Of a stretch of 64,000 nucleotides of DNA, positions 49,385 to 57,525 are shown one piece after another. The notes beneath the pieces were generated by a model. That model saw only the letters and a list, made by a program, of their open reading frames with translations, ran no database searches and was not told where the DNA came from. Location: contig NZ_PDWR01000017.1 of NCBI RefSeq assembly GCF_010211755.1, positions 1 through 64,000 of the forward strand, given 5' to 3'. Made by a program: the position numbers and the translations under genes. Position 1 is the stretch's first letter. Each line of letters opens with the position of its first letter. The DNA comes from Pseudoxanthomonas sangjuensis (GTDB lineage Bacteria > Pseudomonadota > Gammaproteobacteria > Xanthomonadales > Xanthomonadaceae).

Positions 49385-50344
49385 ATGGGGATCAGCGCAT
49401 TCGTCGTCGCCGCCATCGTCGTCTTCATCATCGTCACCTTCTTCAAAGGGGTGCGGGTGGTGCCGCAGGGCTTCGAGTACACGGTCGAACAGTTCGGCAA
49501 GTACACCCACACCATGTCGCCGGGCCTGCACTTCCTGCTGCCGTACGTGCAGGGCATCGGCCGCAAGGTCAACATGATGGAACAGGTGTTCGACGTGCCT
49601 TCCCAGGACGTGATCACCAAGGACAACGCGGTGGTCAAGGTCGATGGCGTGGTGTTCTTCCAGGTGCTGGACGCGGCCAAGGCGGCGTACGAGGTGGCGA
49701 ACCTGGACCAGGCGATGATCGCGCTGGTGCAGACCAACATCCGTACCGTGATCGGCTCGATGGACCTGGACGAATCGCTGAGCCAGCGCGAGACGATCAA
49801 CGCGCGCCTGCTCGGCGTGGTCGACCACGCGACCAGTCCGTGGGGCGTCAAGGTCAACCGCATCGAGATCAAGGACATCCAGCCGCCGCGCGACCTGGTC
49901 GACGCGATGGCGCGGCAGATGAAGGCCGAACGCGACAAGCGCGCCTCGATCCTGGAAGCCGAGGGCTCGCGCCAGTCGGAAATCCTGCGCGCCGAGGGCG
50001 AGAAGCAGTCCGCGATCCTCGAGGCCGAAGGCAAGCGCGAGGCCGCCTACCGCGAGGCCGAGGCGCGCGAACGCCTGGCCGAGGCCGAGGCCAAGGCGAC
50101 GCAGATGGTGTCGCAGGCGATCGCCCAGGGCGACGTGCAGGCGATCAACTACTTCATCGCGCAGAAGTACGTGGAAGCGTTCAAGGAGCTGGCCACGGCG
50201 CCGAACCAGAAGTTCGTGCTGATGCCGATGGAAGCCAGCGGCGTGATCGGCTCGCTGGCCGGTATCGCCGAACTGGCGAAGGACGCGCTGGGCAAGCAGC
50301 AGGCGGCGATCGCGGCCAGGCCGCCGCGGGTGCCGGGGGCGTAA
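49385..50344 (+). CDS. SPFH/stomatin-like protein (QmcA family)
   Basis: A 319-aa membrane-anchored SPFH protein: N-terminal TM (SAFVVAAIVVFIIVTFF), SPFH domain (VRVVPQGFEYTVEQFGKYTHTMSPGLHFLLP; VDGVVFFQVLDAAKAAYEV), a charged coiled coil (ILEAEGSRQSEILRAEGEKQ) and a short helical end. Such proteins oligomerise in membrane microdomains and often pair with NfeD. A GGGGAAAG ribosome site precedes ATG 49385. The partner NfeD gene follows after a palindrome. Confidence 0.93.
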   Translation: MGISAFVVAAIVVFIIVTFFKGVRVVPQGFEYTVEQFGKYTHTMSPGLHFLLPYVQGIGRKVNMMEQVFDVPSQDVITKDNAVVKVDGVVFFQVLDAAKAAYEVANLDQAMIALVQTNIRTVIGSMDLDESLSQRETINARLLGVVDHATSPWGVKVNRIEIKDIQPPRDLVDAMARQMKAERDKRASILEAEGSRQSEILRAEGEKQSAILEAEGKREAAYREAEARERLAEAEAKATQMVSQAIAQGDVQAINYFIAQKYVEAFKELATAPNQKFVLMPMEASGVIGSLAGIAELAKDALGKQQAAIAARPPRVPGA

Positions 50345-50355
50345 TTTGTTCTGGC

Positions 50356-50445
50356 CCCGTTCGCCCTGAGCGTAGCGCCGAAGGCGCGAAGTCGAAGGGT
50401 GCTTCGACTTCGTCCGCTGCGCGGACTACGCTCAGCACGAACGGG
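50356..50445. repeat. 90-bp cruciform-type intergenic repeat between SPFH and NfeD genes
   Basis: Nested arms: CCCGTTCG/CGAACGGG outside, CTGAGCGTAG/CTACGCTCAG next, CGAAGTCGAAG/CTTCGACTTCG at the centre. This is a widespread proteobacterial palindromic repeat. It splits an otherwise coupled gene pair and may tune the downstream message. Confidence 0.85.
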
Positions 50446-50498
50446 TTCTGGGCATGGGCGGGTTGGATCGAACACGAGTCCACGAGGAAACCGAAACG

Positions 50499-50933
50499 AT
50501 GAGCTTCAAATTCGCATTCTGGGCGGTGCTGGCGTTGCTGCTGTTCGCGGCGGAGACGATGGCGCCGGGCGCCTTCATGCTGTGGTTCGGCTTCGCGGCC
50601 GCGGCGATGGCGGTCGTGGTGCTGGCGCTGCCGGGACTGGGCTGGCTGGCGCAGGCGATCCTGTTCTCGGTGTTCGCGGTGATTTCGGTCGGGATCTACG
50701 TCAAGTGGTTCCGCGGCAAGGGCCGCGCCAGCGACAAGCCGTTGCTGAACCGTCGCGCCGACCAGCTGGTCGGCGAGGTGGCGAAGCTGGAACAGCCCAT
50801 CGTCAGTGGCCGCGGCGGGCGGGTGCAGATTGCCGACGCGTTCTGGTCGGTCGAGGGGCCCGACCTGCCGGCCGGCTCGCTCGTCCGCGTCGTGGCGACG
50901 GACGGGATGACGTTGAAGGTGCAGGAGGCGTGA
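50499..50933 (+). CDS. NfeD-like membrane protein
   Basis: A 144-aa protein with three TM helices (FKFAFWAVLALLLFAAETM, AFMLWFGFAAAAMAVVVLAL, GWLAQAILFSVFAVISVGIY) and a C-terminal OB-fold domain (RADQLVGEVAKLEQPIVSG to VRVVATDGMTLKVQEA). It lacks the N-terminal ClpP-like protease of long NfeD proteins. It normally works with an SPFH partner, here the preceding gene. Confidence 0.92.
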   Translation: MSFKFAFWAVLALLLFAAETMAPGAFMLWFGFAAAAMAVVVLALPGLGWLAQAILFSVFAVISVGIYVKWFRGKGRASDKPLLNRRADQLVGEVAKLEQPIVSGRGGRVQIADAFWSVEGPDLPAGSLVRVVATDGMTLKVQEA

Positions 50934-51358
50934 CGCGATGTTTCAGGCTGTTGTCGCTATTTGCGGTAGTAGTGTTTGCCTCGTCATGTACGAACGACGT
51001 GTTTGATTCGTCGTTCACAACATCTGAAGAGGCTAAGCTTGCCGGGATGATGCGAGCAGGATGGATCCCGGATTGGATCCCGTCGGAGGCACGAAATTTG
51101 CGTGAAGTGCACAACGTCGACACAAACGAAAGTGCATTGGTCTTTCGCGTGCCCACCAGCACGAAATGGCAGCCGCCGGAATCTTGCCGCGCAACTGAAG
51201 AAGGCAAGATCTACAAGCCAGTCTTCAAGCGCGGTTGGATACCGGACGAATGGCTAGGTTTCGATTTCTATGATTGCTGGAAGCATCCGGGCTCTCCTGC
51301 GCTGGCGGTCGAGCGAACAGGGCAACGCGTACTGTTCTGGCGTACGATTCCCTGGTGA
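50930..51358 (+). CDS. lipoprotein of unknown function, AT-richer than its neighbours
   Basis: A 142-aa predicted lipoprotein: GTG start overlapping the NfeD stop as GTGA with AGGAGG just before it (very short spacing), signal CFRLLSLFAVVVFASSC with lipobox-like ASSC. The mature part has GWIPDWIPSEARNLREVHNVDTNES and GWIPDEWLGFDFYDCWKHP, a pattern seen in uncharacterised bacterial lipoproteins. GC content (about half) is well below the surrounding two-thirds, which suggests transfer. A SMAG-like repeat pair follows it. Confidence 0.7.
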   Translation: MTRCFRLLSLFAVVVFASSCTNDVFDSSFTTSEEAKLAGMMRAGWIPDWIPSEARNLREVHNVDTNESALVFRVPTSTKWQPPESCRATEEGKIYKPVFKRGWIPDEWLGFDFYDCWKHPGSPALAVERTGQRVLFWRTIPW

Positions 51359-51371
51359 CGTTTTAGGTGCT

Positions 51372-51445
51372 GTAGGCCGGGGCTACGCCCCCGGCGCACG
51401 CGATCCCTAGGGGCATGGTGCGTCGACCGCGTAGGGCCGACCTAC
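51372..51445. repeat. GTAG-headed (SMAG/REP-like) repeat pair
   Basis: GTAGGCCGGGGCTACGCCCC at 51372 with stem GCCGGGG/CCCCGGC, and a second unit in reverse orientation ending CTAC at 51445. It lies between the lipoprotein and the CDF transporter genes. Confidence 0.75.
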
Positions 51446-51460
51446 GGTTGAGCACAAAAG

Positions 51461-52093
51461 ATGAGCGATTGCTGCGGCCACTGCCAAGCCGACGTCCAGC
51501 GTATGCAGGCGAAGCAGAAGCGCGTGCTGCTGGTCGTGCTGTTCATCAACCTGGCGACCTTCGCGATGATGGTCGCCGCCGCGTGGCATTCGCGCTCCTC
51601 GTCGCTGCTGTCCGGCAGCCTCGACAACCTGGGCGACGCCGCCACCTATGCGCTCAGCTTCCTCGTCGTCGGCGCCGGCCTGAAGGCCAAGGCCCGCGTC
51701 GCCCTGCTCAAGGCCGCGCTGATCCTCGCCGCCGCGCTGGCCGTCGCCGCGCAGATCGTCTGGCGCCTGCTCGAGCCGGCCACGCCGCTGTTCGAGACCA
51801 TGGGCATCGTCGGCGCCCTCAACCTCGCCGCCAACGCCTTCTGCCTGTGGCTGCTCCGCCCGTACCGCGACGGCGACATCAACCTTGCCTCGGCCTACGA
51901 GTGCTCGCGCAACGACATCCGCGAAGGCCTGGCCGTGATCGCCGCCGGCATCGGCGTCTGGCTGTTCGGCGCCGGCTGGCCCGACCTGCTGGTGGCCGCC
52001 GCGCTGCTGGTCATGTTCCTGCGCTCGGCATGGCGGGTGTTCGGTGCGGCGCTGCGTGCGCTGAAGGAAACGCCGGTCGCGCCGCCGGCGTGA
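51461..52093 (+). CDS. cation diffusion facilitator (CDF)-type transporter
   Basis: A 210-aa inner-membrane protein with six TM helices and the CDF metal site: SLLSGSLDNLGDAATYALSF in TM2 (Asp pattern LDxxxD) and NDIREGLAVIAAGIG in TM5. A Cys/His-rich N-terminus (SDCCGHCQAD) may bind metal. It lacks the long cytoplasmic C-terminal domain of CzcD/ZitB, making it a short-form CDF. It probably exports Zn2+, Co2+ or Fe2+; specificity is not readable. Confidence 0.87.
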   Translation: MSDCCGHCQADVQRMQAKQKRVLLVVLFINLATFAMMVAAAWHSRSSSLLSGSLDNLGDAATYALSFLVVGAGLKAKARVALLKAALILAAALAVAAQIVWRLLEPATPLFETMGIVGALNLAANAFCLWLLRPYRDGDINLASAYECSRNDIREGLAVIAAGIGVWLFGAGWPDLLVAAALLVMFLRSAWRVFGAALRALKETPVAPPA

Positions 52094-52114
52094 TGTTCCA
52101 GGCATCACGCACGA

Positions 52115-52156
52115 AGCCCCCCTCCTTTGCAAAAGGGGAATCGAGGAGGGGATTCG
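52115..52156. repeat. C-tract/G-tract palindromic half-element
   Basis: CCCCCCTCCTTTGCAAAAGG and GAGGAGGGGATT form facing arms upstream of gcvT. The same class of repeat commonly accompanies DUF559 elements in related genomes. Confidence 0.6.
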
Positions 52157-52282
52157 CCGCTCGCCGCATCCCGTGAAATCCCCCGCCATCCGCGCTGCGG
52201 ACGACCGCGTCCTCTTCCATGGGAGGCGCAAGCCGGGTCCGGTCTGGGATAATGCCGCCTTTCTCTCGCAGACCCGGACGCC

Positions 52283-53389
52283 ATGACCCAGAAGACCATC
52301 CTCAACGACACCCACCGCGCCCTCGGCGCCAAGATGGTCGACTTCGGCGGCTGGGACATGCCGATCCACTACGGTTCGCAGATCGACGAGCACCACCAGG
52401 TCCGCCGCGACGCCGGCATGTTCGACGTCAGCCACATGACCGTGGTCGACCTGCATGGCGCGCGCACCCGCGAGTTCCTGCGCCGGCTGGTCGCCAACTC
52501 GGTCGACAAGCTGAAGGCGTCGGGCAAGGCGCTGTACACCGCGATGCTGAACGAGCAGGGCGGGGTCATCGACGACCTGATCGTCTACTTCATGGCCGAG
52601 GACTTCTTCCGCCTGGTCGTCAACGCCGCCACCCGCGACAAGGACCTGGCGTGGATCACCAGGCAGGCCGCGGCCTTCGACGTGAAGGTGACCGAGCGCG
52701 CCGACTTCGCGATGGTCGCGGTGCAGGGCCCGAACGCCCGCGCCAAGGTCCTCGGCCTGCTGCGCGAGTCCGACCGCGCCGCCGCCGACAAGCTGTCGCG
52801 CTTCGCCGCGGTCGAGGTGCAGAGCGCCGACGGCGTGCCGCTGTTCGTCGCCCGCACCGGCTACACCGGCGAGGACGGCTACGAGATCGTGCTGCCGCAG
52901 GAGGCCGCGGTCGCGTTCTGGAACGCGCTGCTGGCCGCCGGGGTGAAGCCGGCCGGCCTCGGTGCGCGCGACACGCTGCGCCTCGAAGCCGGCATGAACC
53001 TGTACGGCCAGGACATGGACGAGGCCACCACGCCGTACGAGGCGGCGCTGGCGTGGACCGTATCGCTCGACGAGGGACGCGACTTCATCGGCCGCTCCGC
53101 GCTGGAGGCCCAGAAGGCCGCCGGCGTGCCGACCCAGCTGGTCGGCCTGGTGATGGACGAGAAGGGCGTGCTGCGCCACGGACAGAAGGTGCTTACCGCC
53201 AATGGCGAGGGCGAGATCCTCAGCGGCACCTTCTCGCCCACGCTGGGCAAGGCGATCGCCTTCGCGCGCGTGCCGGCCGGCGCGCCGGGCGCGGTGCGCG
53301 TCGACATCCGCGGCAAGGAGATCCCGGTGCGCGTGGTCAAGTTCCCGTTCGTCCGGGACGGCCAGCCGCAGCCCGGCGTGCTCGGCTGA
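52283..53389 (+). CDS. gcvT: GcvT, glycine cleavage T protein (aminomethyltransferase)
   Basis: A 368-aa enzyme that moves the methylene group from aminomethyl-lipoyl GcvH to THF, releasing ammonia. It has [69 protein letters not shown] (folate-binding Asp region) and [26 protein letters not shown] extended -10-like element lies 35 bp upstream. gcvH follows, but gcvP is not in the window. Confidence 0.97.
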   Translation: MTQKTILNDTHRALGAKMVDFGGWDMPIHYGSQIDEHHQVRRDAGMFDVSHMTVVDLHGARTREFLRRLVANSVDKLKASGKALYTAMLNEQGGVIDDLIVYFMAEDFFRLVVNAATRDKDLAWITRQAAAFDVKVTERADFAMVAVQGPNARAKVLGLLRESDRAAADKLSRFAAVEVQSADGVPLFVARTGYTGEDGYEIVLPQEAAVAFWNALLAAGVKPAGLGARDTLRLEAGMNLYGQDMDEATTPYEAALAWTVSLDEGRDFIGRSALEAQKAAGVPTQLVGLVMDEKGVLRHGQKVLTANGEGEILSGTFSPTLGKAIAFARVPAGAPGAVRVDIRGKEIPVRVVKFPFVRDGQPQPGVLG

Positions 53390-53395
53390 GCACGC

Positions 53396-53423
53396 TTTAC
53401 CGGCGCGCTTCGTCCGTTAAACT
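53396..53423 (+). promoter_or_regulatory. putative gcvH promoter
   Basis: TTTACC (-35) and TAAACT (-10) with 16-bp spacing, 58 bp before the gcvH start, suggest gcvH can be transcribed apart from gcvT. Confidence 0.4.
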
Positions 53424-53480
53424 AATTCCACCGCCCCCGACCCGCGCACCGCGGGCCTACGAAAAAACTGGAGCACCCCG

Positions 53481-53876
53481 ATGAGCGAGATTCCCGGCGA
53501 TCTCAAATTCCTCAAGTCCCACGAATGGGCCCGCGTCGAGGGCGACGGACGCGTCACCGTCGGCATCTCCGACCACGCGCAAGGCCTGCTCGGCGACCTG
53601 GTCTACGTCGAACTGCCGGCCGTCGGCGACCACGTCGACGCCGGCGCCGCCTGCGCGGTGGTCGAGTCGGTGAAGGCCGCCTCCGACGTCTACAGCCCGC
53701 TCGCCGGCAAGATCGTCGAGGTCAACTCGGCGCTGGCGGACAAGCCGGAAACCATCAACGAGGACGCCTACGGCGAAGGCTGGCTGTTCGTGCTCGAGGC
53801 CGACGATCCGGAACAGGCCAACGACCTGCTCTCGCCCGACGACTACGCCGCGTTGCTGGAGGAAGAGGAACACTGA
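53481..53876 (+). CDS. gcvH: GcvH, glycine cleavage H protein (lipoyl carrier)
   Basis: A 131-aa lipoyl-domain protein shuttling the aminomethyl intermediate among GcvP, GcvT and Lpd. It has [32 protein letters not shown], the lipoylated Lys in [15 protein letters not shown], and the C-terminal [20 protein letters not shown] ribosome site GGAG lies 8 bp upstream. An intrinsic terminator closes the unit. Confidence 0.97.
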   Translation: MSEIPGDLKFLKSHEWARVEGDGRVTVGISDHAQGLLGDLVYVELPAVGDHVDAGAACAVVESVKAASDVYSPLAGKIVEVNSALADKPETINEDAYGEGWLFVLEADDPEQANDLLSPDDYAALLEEEEH

Positions 53877-53918
53877 GGCCGGCGCCGCCGCCGCGCGCAA
53901 GCGCGGAGCGAGTCACGA

Positions 53919-53946
53919 AACCCGCGTCGCCAGGCGCGGGTTTTTT
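53919..53946 (+). terminator. intrinsic terminator after gcvH
   Basis: AACCCGCG/CGCGGGTT stem with an 8-base loop followed by TTTTTTC. Confidence 0.92.
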
Positions 53947-54345
53947 CTTGCCGGCGCGTCGTGCGCGCGCTGCGCGTCGGCGTCGTTCGGGTGTCTCCGG
54001 TACCGCCCGGGCGGAAGCCGAGGCGGCGCGAAGTTTGCGCAAATCGGCGATCGGGGGCGTTGTGCGACGCCGAAACCCGGAACTTTTTTTCGTGGTCGCG
54101 TCAGCTCGGGTTTATGCCTTCCGGGGCGTCGCGTTCGCGTCGAGCGCGACGTTCGCGCGCGCCCGGCGCGACACGCCTTCGCGCAGCGCATGCGAAAAAT
54201 CTTCGGGAAAAACGCGCTTTTCTTTTCGCGCTTCGCGTCGTCGATCGCATGCGCGCGATCGATGCGCGCGCGCATGCGCTTCCGCGCCGGCGCGTCGGTC
54301 GAGGTTCGCGGCCGACCGGCAGCGCCGGATTTTTTTCCAAAACTG
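53947..54345. other. gene-free region with unusual sequence texture
   Basis: About 400 bp without a credible gene on either strand. It has runs of T, many CGCG/GCGC steps and, at 54265-54282, 18 bp of strictly alternating purine-pyrimidine (ATGCGCGCGCGCATGCGC), next to ATCGAT/GCATGC palindromes (54240-54265). Such tracts can adopt Z-DNA or cruciform forms under supercoiling. Frames crossing it are Arg-rich with no domain-like features. Confidence 0.6.
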
Positions 54346-54374
54346 TTGACACCTGAAAAAAGCGTGATTAGGTT
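54346..54374 (+). promoter_or_regulatory. strong sigma70-like promoter upstream of the histone-like gene
   Basis: A perfect TTGACA (-35) and TAGGTT (-10) with the optimal 17-bp spacer, the best promoter match by eye in the window. The predicted start is near 54381, about 330 bp before the next start codon. Confidence 0.75.
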
Positions 54375-54380
54375 TCGCCC

Positions 54381-54551
54381 CAGCAGAACTTTCCTGCGGA
54401 AGCAAGTGAGCCGGGTCATCGCGACGAAACGGACAACGAAACGGCCAGCCGCCCGTACCCTGACGAAGCAGTACGAAGGCTTCGCTTCCCCCGAAAAAAC
54501 CCCGAACCGAATCCAACGCAGCACCCGCGCCGTCCGCGTCGCGGGTGTTTT
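54381..54551 (+). ncRNA. candidate ~170-nt small RNA or attenuated leader
   Basis: It runs from the strong promoter to a terminator-like hairpin CACCCGCG/CGCGGGTG plus TTTT (54522-54551). No good open frame with a ribosome site lies within. Either it is a free small RNA or the leader of the histone-like gene with an attenuator at its end. No known RNA family recognised. Confidence 0.45.
54522..54551 (+). terminator. terminator/attenuator-like hairpin
   Basis: An 8-bp GC stem with a 10-base loop and a short TTTT tract, about 160 bp upstream of the histone-like gene. Confidence 0.6.
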
Positions 54552-54708
54552 CGCATTTGTAGAGGGGCGTGTTTCAGCCCCCACCGAATCCGTTGCGGCG
54601 CGCCTGGCGCGTCGACGGCTGCCGCCGGGTCCGACTCCCGCGGCGCTTTTTGCTACTGGGCCTTGAACCCGTTGTACAACCCATAGTTCATTGACGAGGA
54701 GCTATCAC

Positions 54709-55089
54709 ATGGCAACCAAGAAAGCCGCCAAGAAGAAACCGGCCAAGAAGGCCGCGAAGAAGGCCGTGAAGAAGGCCGCCAAGAAGACCATGAAGAAGGC
54801 CGCCAAGAAGAAGCCGGCCAAGAAGGACGCGAAGAAGGCCGCCAAGAAGACCGTGCGGAAGGCCGCCAAGAAGGCTGCCAAGAAGGTCGCGAAGAAGGCC
54901 GCCAAGAAGGTCGCGAAGAGGAAGCCCGCGAAGAAGGCCGCCAAGAAGGCTGCCAAGAAGACCGTGAAGAAGGCCGCCAAGAAGGCCGCCAAGAAGAAGC
55001 CGGCCAAGAAGGCCAAGAAGGCGAAGTCCAAGAAAAAGACCAAGCCTGCCGCTGCGGCCCTCCCGGTCACCCCGGCACCGCTGATCTAA
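54709..55089 (+). CDS. Lys/Ala-rich histone H1-like DNA-binding protein
   Basis: A 126-aa, extremely basic low-complexity protein. From residue 3 to about 112 it is made of KKAAKK, KKPAKK and KKTVKK units, with only occasional Asp, Arg, Met or Ser. A short non-basic tail (PAAAALPVTPAPLI) ends it. It resembles eukaryotic H1 tails, chlamydial HctB and Pseudomonas AlgP, and presumably coats or compacts DNA or RNA. It has a GAGGAG site 7 bp before ATG 54709 and a perfect GTTGTACAAC palindrome 29 bp upstream. Repeat number is likely to vary between strains. Confidence 0.9.
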   Translation: MATKKAAKKKPAKKAAKKAVKKAAKKTMKKAAKKKPAKKDAKKAAKKTVRKAAKKAAKKVAKKAAKKVAKRKPAKKAAKKAAKKTVKKAAKKAAKKKPAKKAKKAKSKKKTKPAAAALPVTPAPLI

Positions 55090-55121
55090 AAACAACCCCG
55101 AAATACCGTAACACCCGAATG

Positions 55122-55162
55122 AACTCTCTCCCCGGTTGCCCAGCGGGGGGAGAGTTTTTTTT
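55122..55162 (+). terminator. intrinsic terminator after the histone-like gene
   Basis: AACTCTCTCCCC pairs with GGGG(GG)AGAGTT and is followed by eight T residues. Confidence 0.93.
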
Positions 55163-55226
55163 ATGGGTGTCCGAAGACGCCGACCAGGCGGCCCGGGCCC
55201 GGGCGGCGTGGGCCGCCTGCCGGGGG

Positions 55227-56627
55227 TTACTGCGGCGAAGCGGTCGCGCGGTTGGCGGCCGAGCCGCTGGCGTTGTCCCTGTCTTCCGCAGGCGCGGTCG
55301 ATTCGGCCAGCATCAGGTCGTCCTCGTCGGGCAGGTCGAGCCACTGCTGCGCGGGCAGGCCGAGCGCGCGGTCGAGGATCGTCGGCAGCAGGCCCGAAGG
55401 CAGGTGGCTGCTGCTGTTCCACAGGATCGCCACGCCGAAGTCGCGCTCCGGCAGCATCGCCAGCATGCCGCGGTAGCCCTGCACCGCGCCGGCATGGAAG
55501 ACCAGCGGATGCCCGGCGTAATCGTAGACGCGCCAGCCCAGCGCGTAGCCGGCCGACTGCACGCGCGCATGGCGCCAGCTGGTGCGCATCTCGCCCGGCG
55601 TGGAAATCACCGGCGCGTGCAGCGTGGCCAGCAGCGGCGCCGGCAGCACGTCGGGGCGGTGCCCGGTCTGCGCGATCAGCCACTGCGCCATGTCGCTGAT
55701 GCTGGCGTTGATGCCGGCGGCGGGCGCCAGCCGGTAGTAGGCGGGCTTGGGCGTCAGCGCGGTCCAGCCGTTGCGGTTGCGCACGTGCGGACGCGCCCAG
55801 CGCGGGCTGGATTCGATGCCGGCCAACCCCATGCTGGCGTCGTTCATGCCCAGCGGCTTGAACAGGCGGCGCTCCACTTCGCGCTCGTAGAAGTTGCCGG
55901 TGCTGGCGAACACCACGTCGCCGATCAGGCTGAAGGCCACGTTCTGGTAGGCGTAGCACTGGCCCGGCGCGCAATCCAGCGGCGCGCTGGCCAGCTTGTG
56001 CGCCACCGTGTAGTAGGCGGCGTTGTTCTCGATGTCGCGGTCGAAGGCGTTGTGCACGCGCAGGCCGGTGCGGTGGCTGATCACGTCGGCCACGGTCAGC
56101 TGGCGGGTCGCGGCGGGGTCGTTGAGCCGGAAGCCGGGCACGTAGTCGACGACCTTGCTGTCCCAGCGCAGCGCGCCGTCGTTGACCAGCAGGCCGGTCA
56201 GGGTGCCGGCGAAGCCCTTCGACAGCGAAGCCAGGCGGAACACGGTGTGCGCGTCGACCGACTGCGGCGCGGACACGTCGGTCACGCCATAGCCGCGCGC
56301 GCTCAGCACGCGGCCGTTCTGGACGATGGCCAGGGCCAGGCCGGGCACGCGCCGGCCGACGGTCAGCTGCTGCGCCATCCTTTCGAACGCGGCCACGTCG
56401 AAACCGGCCGGCAGCGATACCGGCGGCTGGCTGGACAGGCTGGTGCGGTACGGCATCGGCCGGGTCGGCGATTCGGGGTGCGCGGTCACGCTTTGCGTGG
56501 CCGCCGGCTCCGGTTGCCGCCATTGCAGGCTAGTCTGCGCCGTGGAGGTGAGCGCCAGCGGCAGCATCGCGCCGAGCAGGGCAGGCCGCCAGGGGCGCAG
56601 CGACCGTCGCTTGCGGTTGTCTTTCAT
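55227..56627 (-). CDS. AmpC/EstB-like serine hydrolase (beta-lactamase family)
   Basis: A 466-aa exported protein with N-terminal signal (RPALLGAMLPLALTSTAQ) and a penicillin-binding-protein fold: nucleophile in SLSK (Ser134-Lys137), Tyr-Gln-Asn (227-229) as the YxN motif, and HAG in VFHAGAVQGYRGML as the third box. Extra C-terminal residues are Ala/Ser/Glu-rich. Such proteins include class C-like esterases, DD-peptidases and D-aminopeptidases; third box HxG rather than KTG favours an esterase/peptidase over a true beta-lactamase. Confidence 0.88.
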   Translation of the reverse strand: MKDNRKRRSLRPWRPALLGAMLPLALTSTAQTSLQWRQPEPAATQSVTAHPESPTRPMPYRTSLSSQPPVSLPAGFDVAAFERMAQQLTVGRRVPGLALAIVQNGRVLSARGYGVTDVSAPQSVDAHTVFRLASLSKGFAGTLTGLLVNDGALRWDSKVVDYVPGFRLNDPAATRQLTVADVISHRTGLRVHNAFDRDIENNAAYYTVAHKLASAPLDCAPGQCYAYQNVAFSLIGDVVFASTGNFYEREVERRLFKPLGMNDASMGLAGIESSPRWARPHVRNRNGWTALTPKPAYYRLAPAAGINASISDMAQWLIAQTGHRPDVLPAPLLATLHAPVISTPGEMRTSWRHARVQSAGYALGWRVYDYAGHPLVFHAGAVQGYRGMLAMLPERDFGVAILWNSSSHLPSGLLPTILDRALGLPAQQWLDLPDEDDLMLAESTAPAEDRDNASGSAANRATASPQ

Positions 56628-56708
56628 GGTTCGTGGGGCCTGCGTAAGCTGGGTCGTGCCGGATGATAGCGCCGGATTTTCCTATTGCACCAAATCAGGA
56701 GAAGTTAA

Positions 56709-57314
56709 ATGGCCATCTTGTTCACATTGCTGGCAATTCTGGTCGTCGTGGCGCTGTTCGTCCTGCTCTGGGGCGTCGGCATCTACAACGGCCTGGTGAC
56801 GGCGCGGAACGCATTCAGGAACGCCTTCGCGCAGATCGACGTGCAGTTGCAACGCCGCTTCGACCTGATCCCGAACCTGGTGGAGACCGCGAAGGGCTAC
56901 CTAGCCCACGAGCGCGAGACGCTGGAGGCGGTGGTGGCGGCGCGCTCGGCGGCGCAGGCGGGCCTGGCCGCGGCCAAGGCCAAGCCGGGCGATCCGCAGG
57001 CGATGGCGCAACTGGCGGCGGCGCAGGGCCAGCTGAACGCGGGGCTGGGGCGGTTGCTGGCGGTGGCCGAGGCGTATCCGGACCTGAAGGCGAACCAGAA
57101 CATGATGCAGCTGACCGAGGAGCTGACCAGCACCGAGAACAAGGTGGCGTTCGCGCGGCAGGCGTACAACGACAGCGTGATGGCCTACAACAACAAGCGC
57201 GAGGTATTCCCGTCCAGTTTCATCGCGGGGGCGTTCAACTTCGCGCCGGCGGCGTTGCTGGACATTCCGGCGGACAAGGCCGAGGTGCGCGAGGCGCCGA
57301 AGGTGAAGTTCTGA
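56709..57314 (+). CDS. LemA family protein
   Basis: A 201-aa membrane protein with an N-terminal TM (FTLLAILVVVALFVLLWGVG), a short exposed tail and a long helical bundle: YNGLVTARNAFRNAFAQIDVQLQRRFDLIPNLVETAKGY is the LemA signature, followed by ENKVAFARQAYNDSVMAYN and FPSSFIAGAFNF. The ATG has an AGGAGAAG ribosome site. LemA genes are often beside M48 peptidases or TPM proteins, as here with the gene 211 bp downstream. Confidence 0.95.
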   Translation: MAILFTLLAILVVVALFVLLWGVGIYNGLVTARNAFRNAFAQIDVQLQRRFDLIPNLVETAKGYLAHERETLEAVVAARSAAQAGLAAAKAKPGDPQAMAQLAAAQGQLNAGLGRLLAVAEAYPDLKANQNMMQLTEELTSTENKVAFARQAYNDSVMAYNNKREVFPSSFIAGAFNFAPAALLDIPADKAEVREAPKVKF

Positions 57315-57321
57315 TCGGGTT

Positions 57322-57370
57322 TCTTCTCCCCGCGAAGCGGAGAGAAGGCGCCCGAAGGGCGGATGAGGGG
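57322..57370. repeat. solo half-element (CTTCTCCCC type)
   Basis: TTCTCCCCGCGAAGCGGAGA followed by GGCGCCCGAAGGGCGGATGA. This matches the left arm of the pair at 32021-32077 in block order, without a facing arm. Confidence 0.65.
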
Positions 57371-57413
57371 CGCGAGTGTGGGTGAGCACGCTCTTGACGT
57401 TGTTTTTGCTGTT

Positions 57414-57488
57414 GTAGGGCCGAGCTAGCTCGGCTGCTCCTGATCTTCCGTCCCGGAACGAAAGGTAGCCGAGCGAGCTCGGCTCTAC
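57414..57488. repeat. GTAG-headed SMAG-like repeat pair
   Basis: GTAGGGCCGAGCTAGCTCGG at 57414 and, in reverse, GTAGAGCCGAGCTCGCTCGG ending at 57488. Both fold as GCCGAGC/GCTCGGC hairpins and face each other. They are close in sequence to the published SMAG family. Confidence 0.9.
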
Positions 57489-57525
57489 AAAGCCGGCCGG
57501 CAACCGAAACCGACGAACCGACCAC

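Noticed and set aside
52094-52282. Glycine riboswitch before gcvT
   Set aside because: No tandem glycine-aptamer segments were found; only a palindromic repeat and a weak -10-like element are present.
53913-54584. Arg/Ala-rich 223-codon minus-strand frame in the gap after gcvH
   Set aside because: It runs through the gcvH terminator, the promoter and the candidate RNA, has no domain-like pattern or ribosome site.
55227-56627. Calling the AmpC-like protein a beta-lactamase resistance gene
   Set aside because: It has SxxK and YxN but HAG in place of KTG and an extended C-terminus, which fits esterase/peptidase relatives better.
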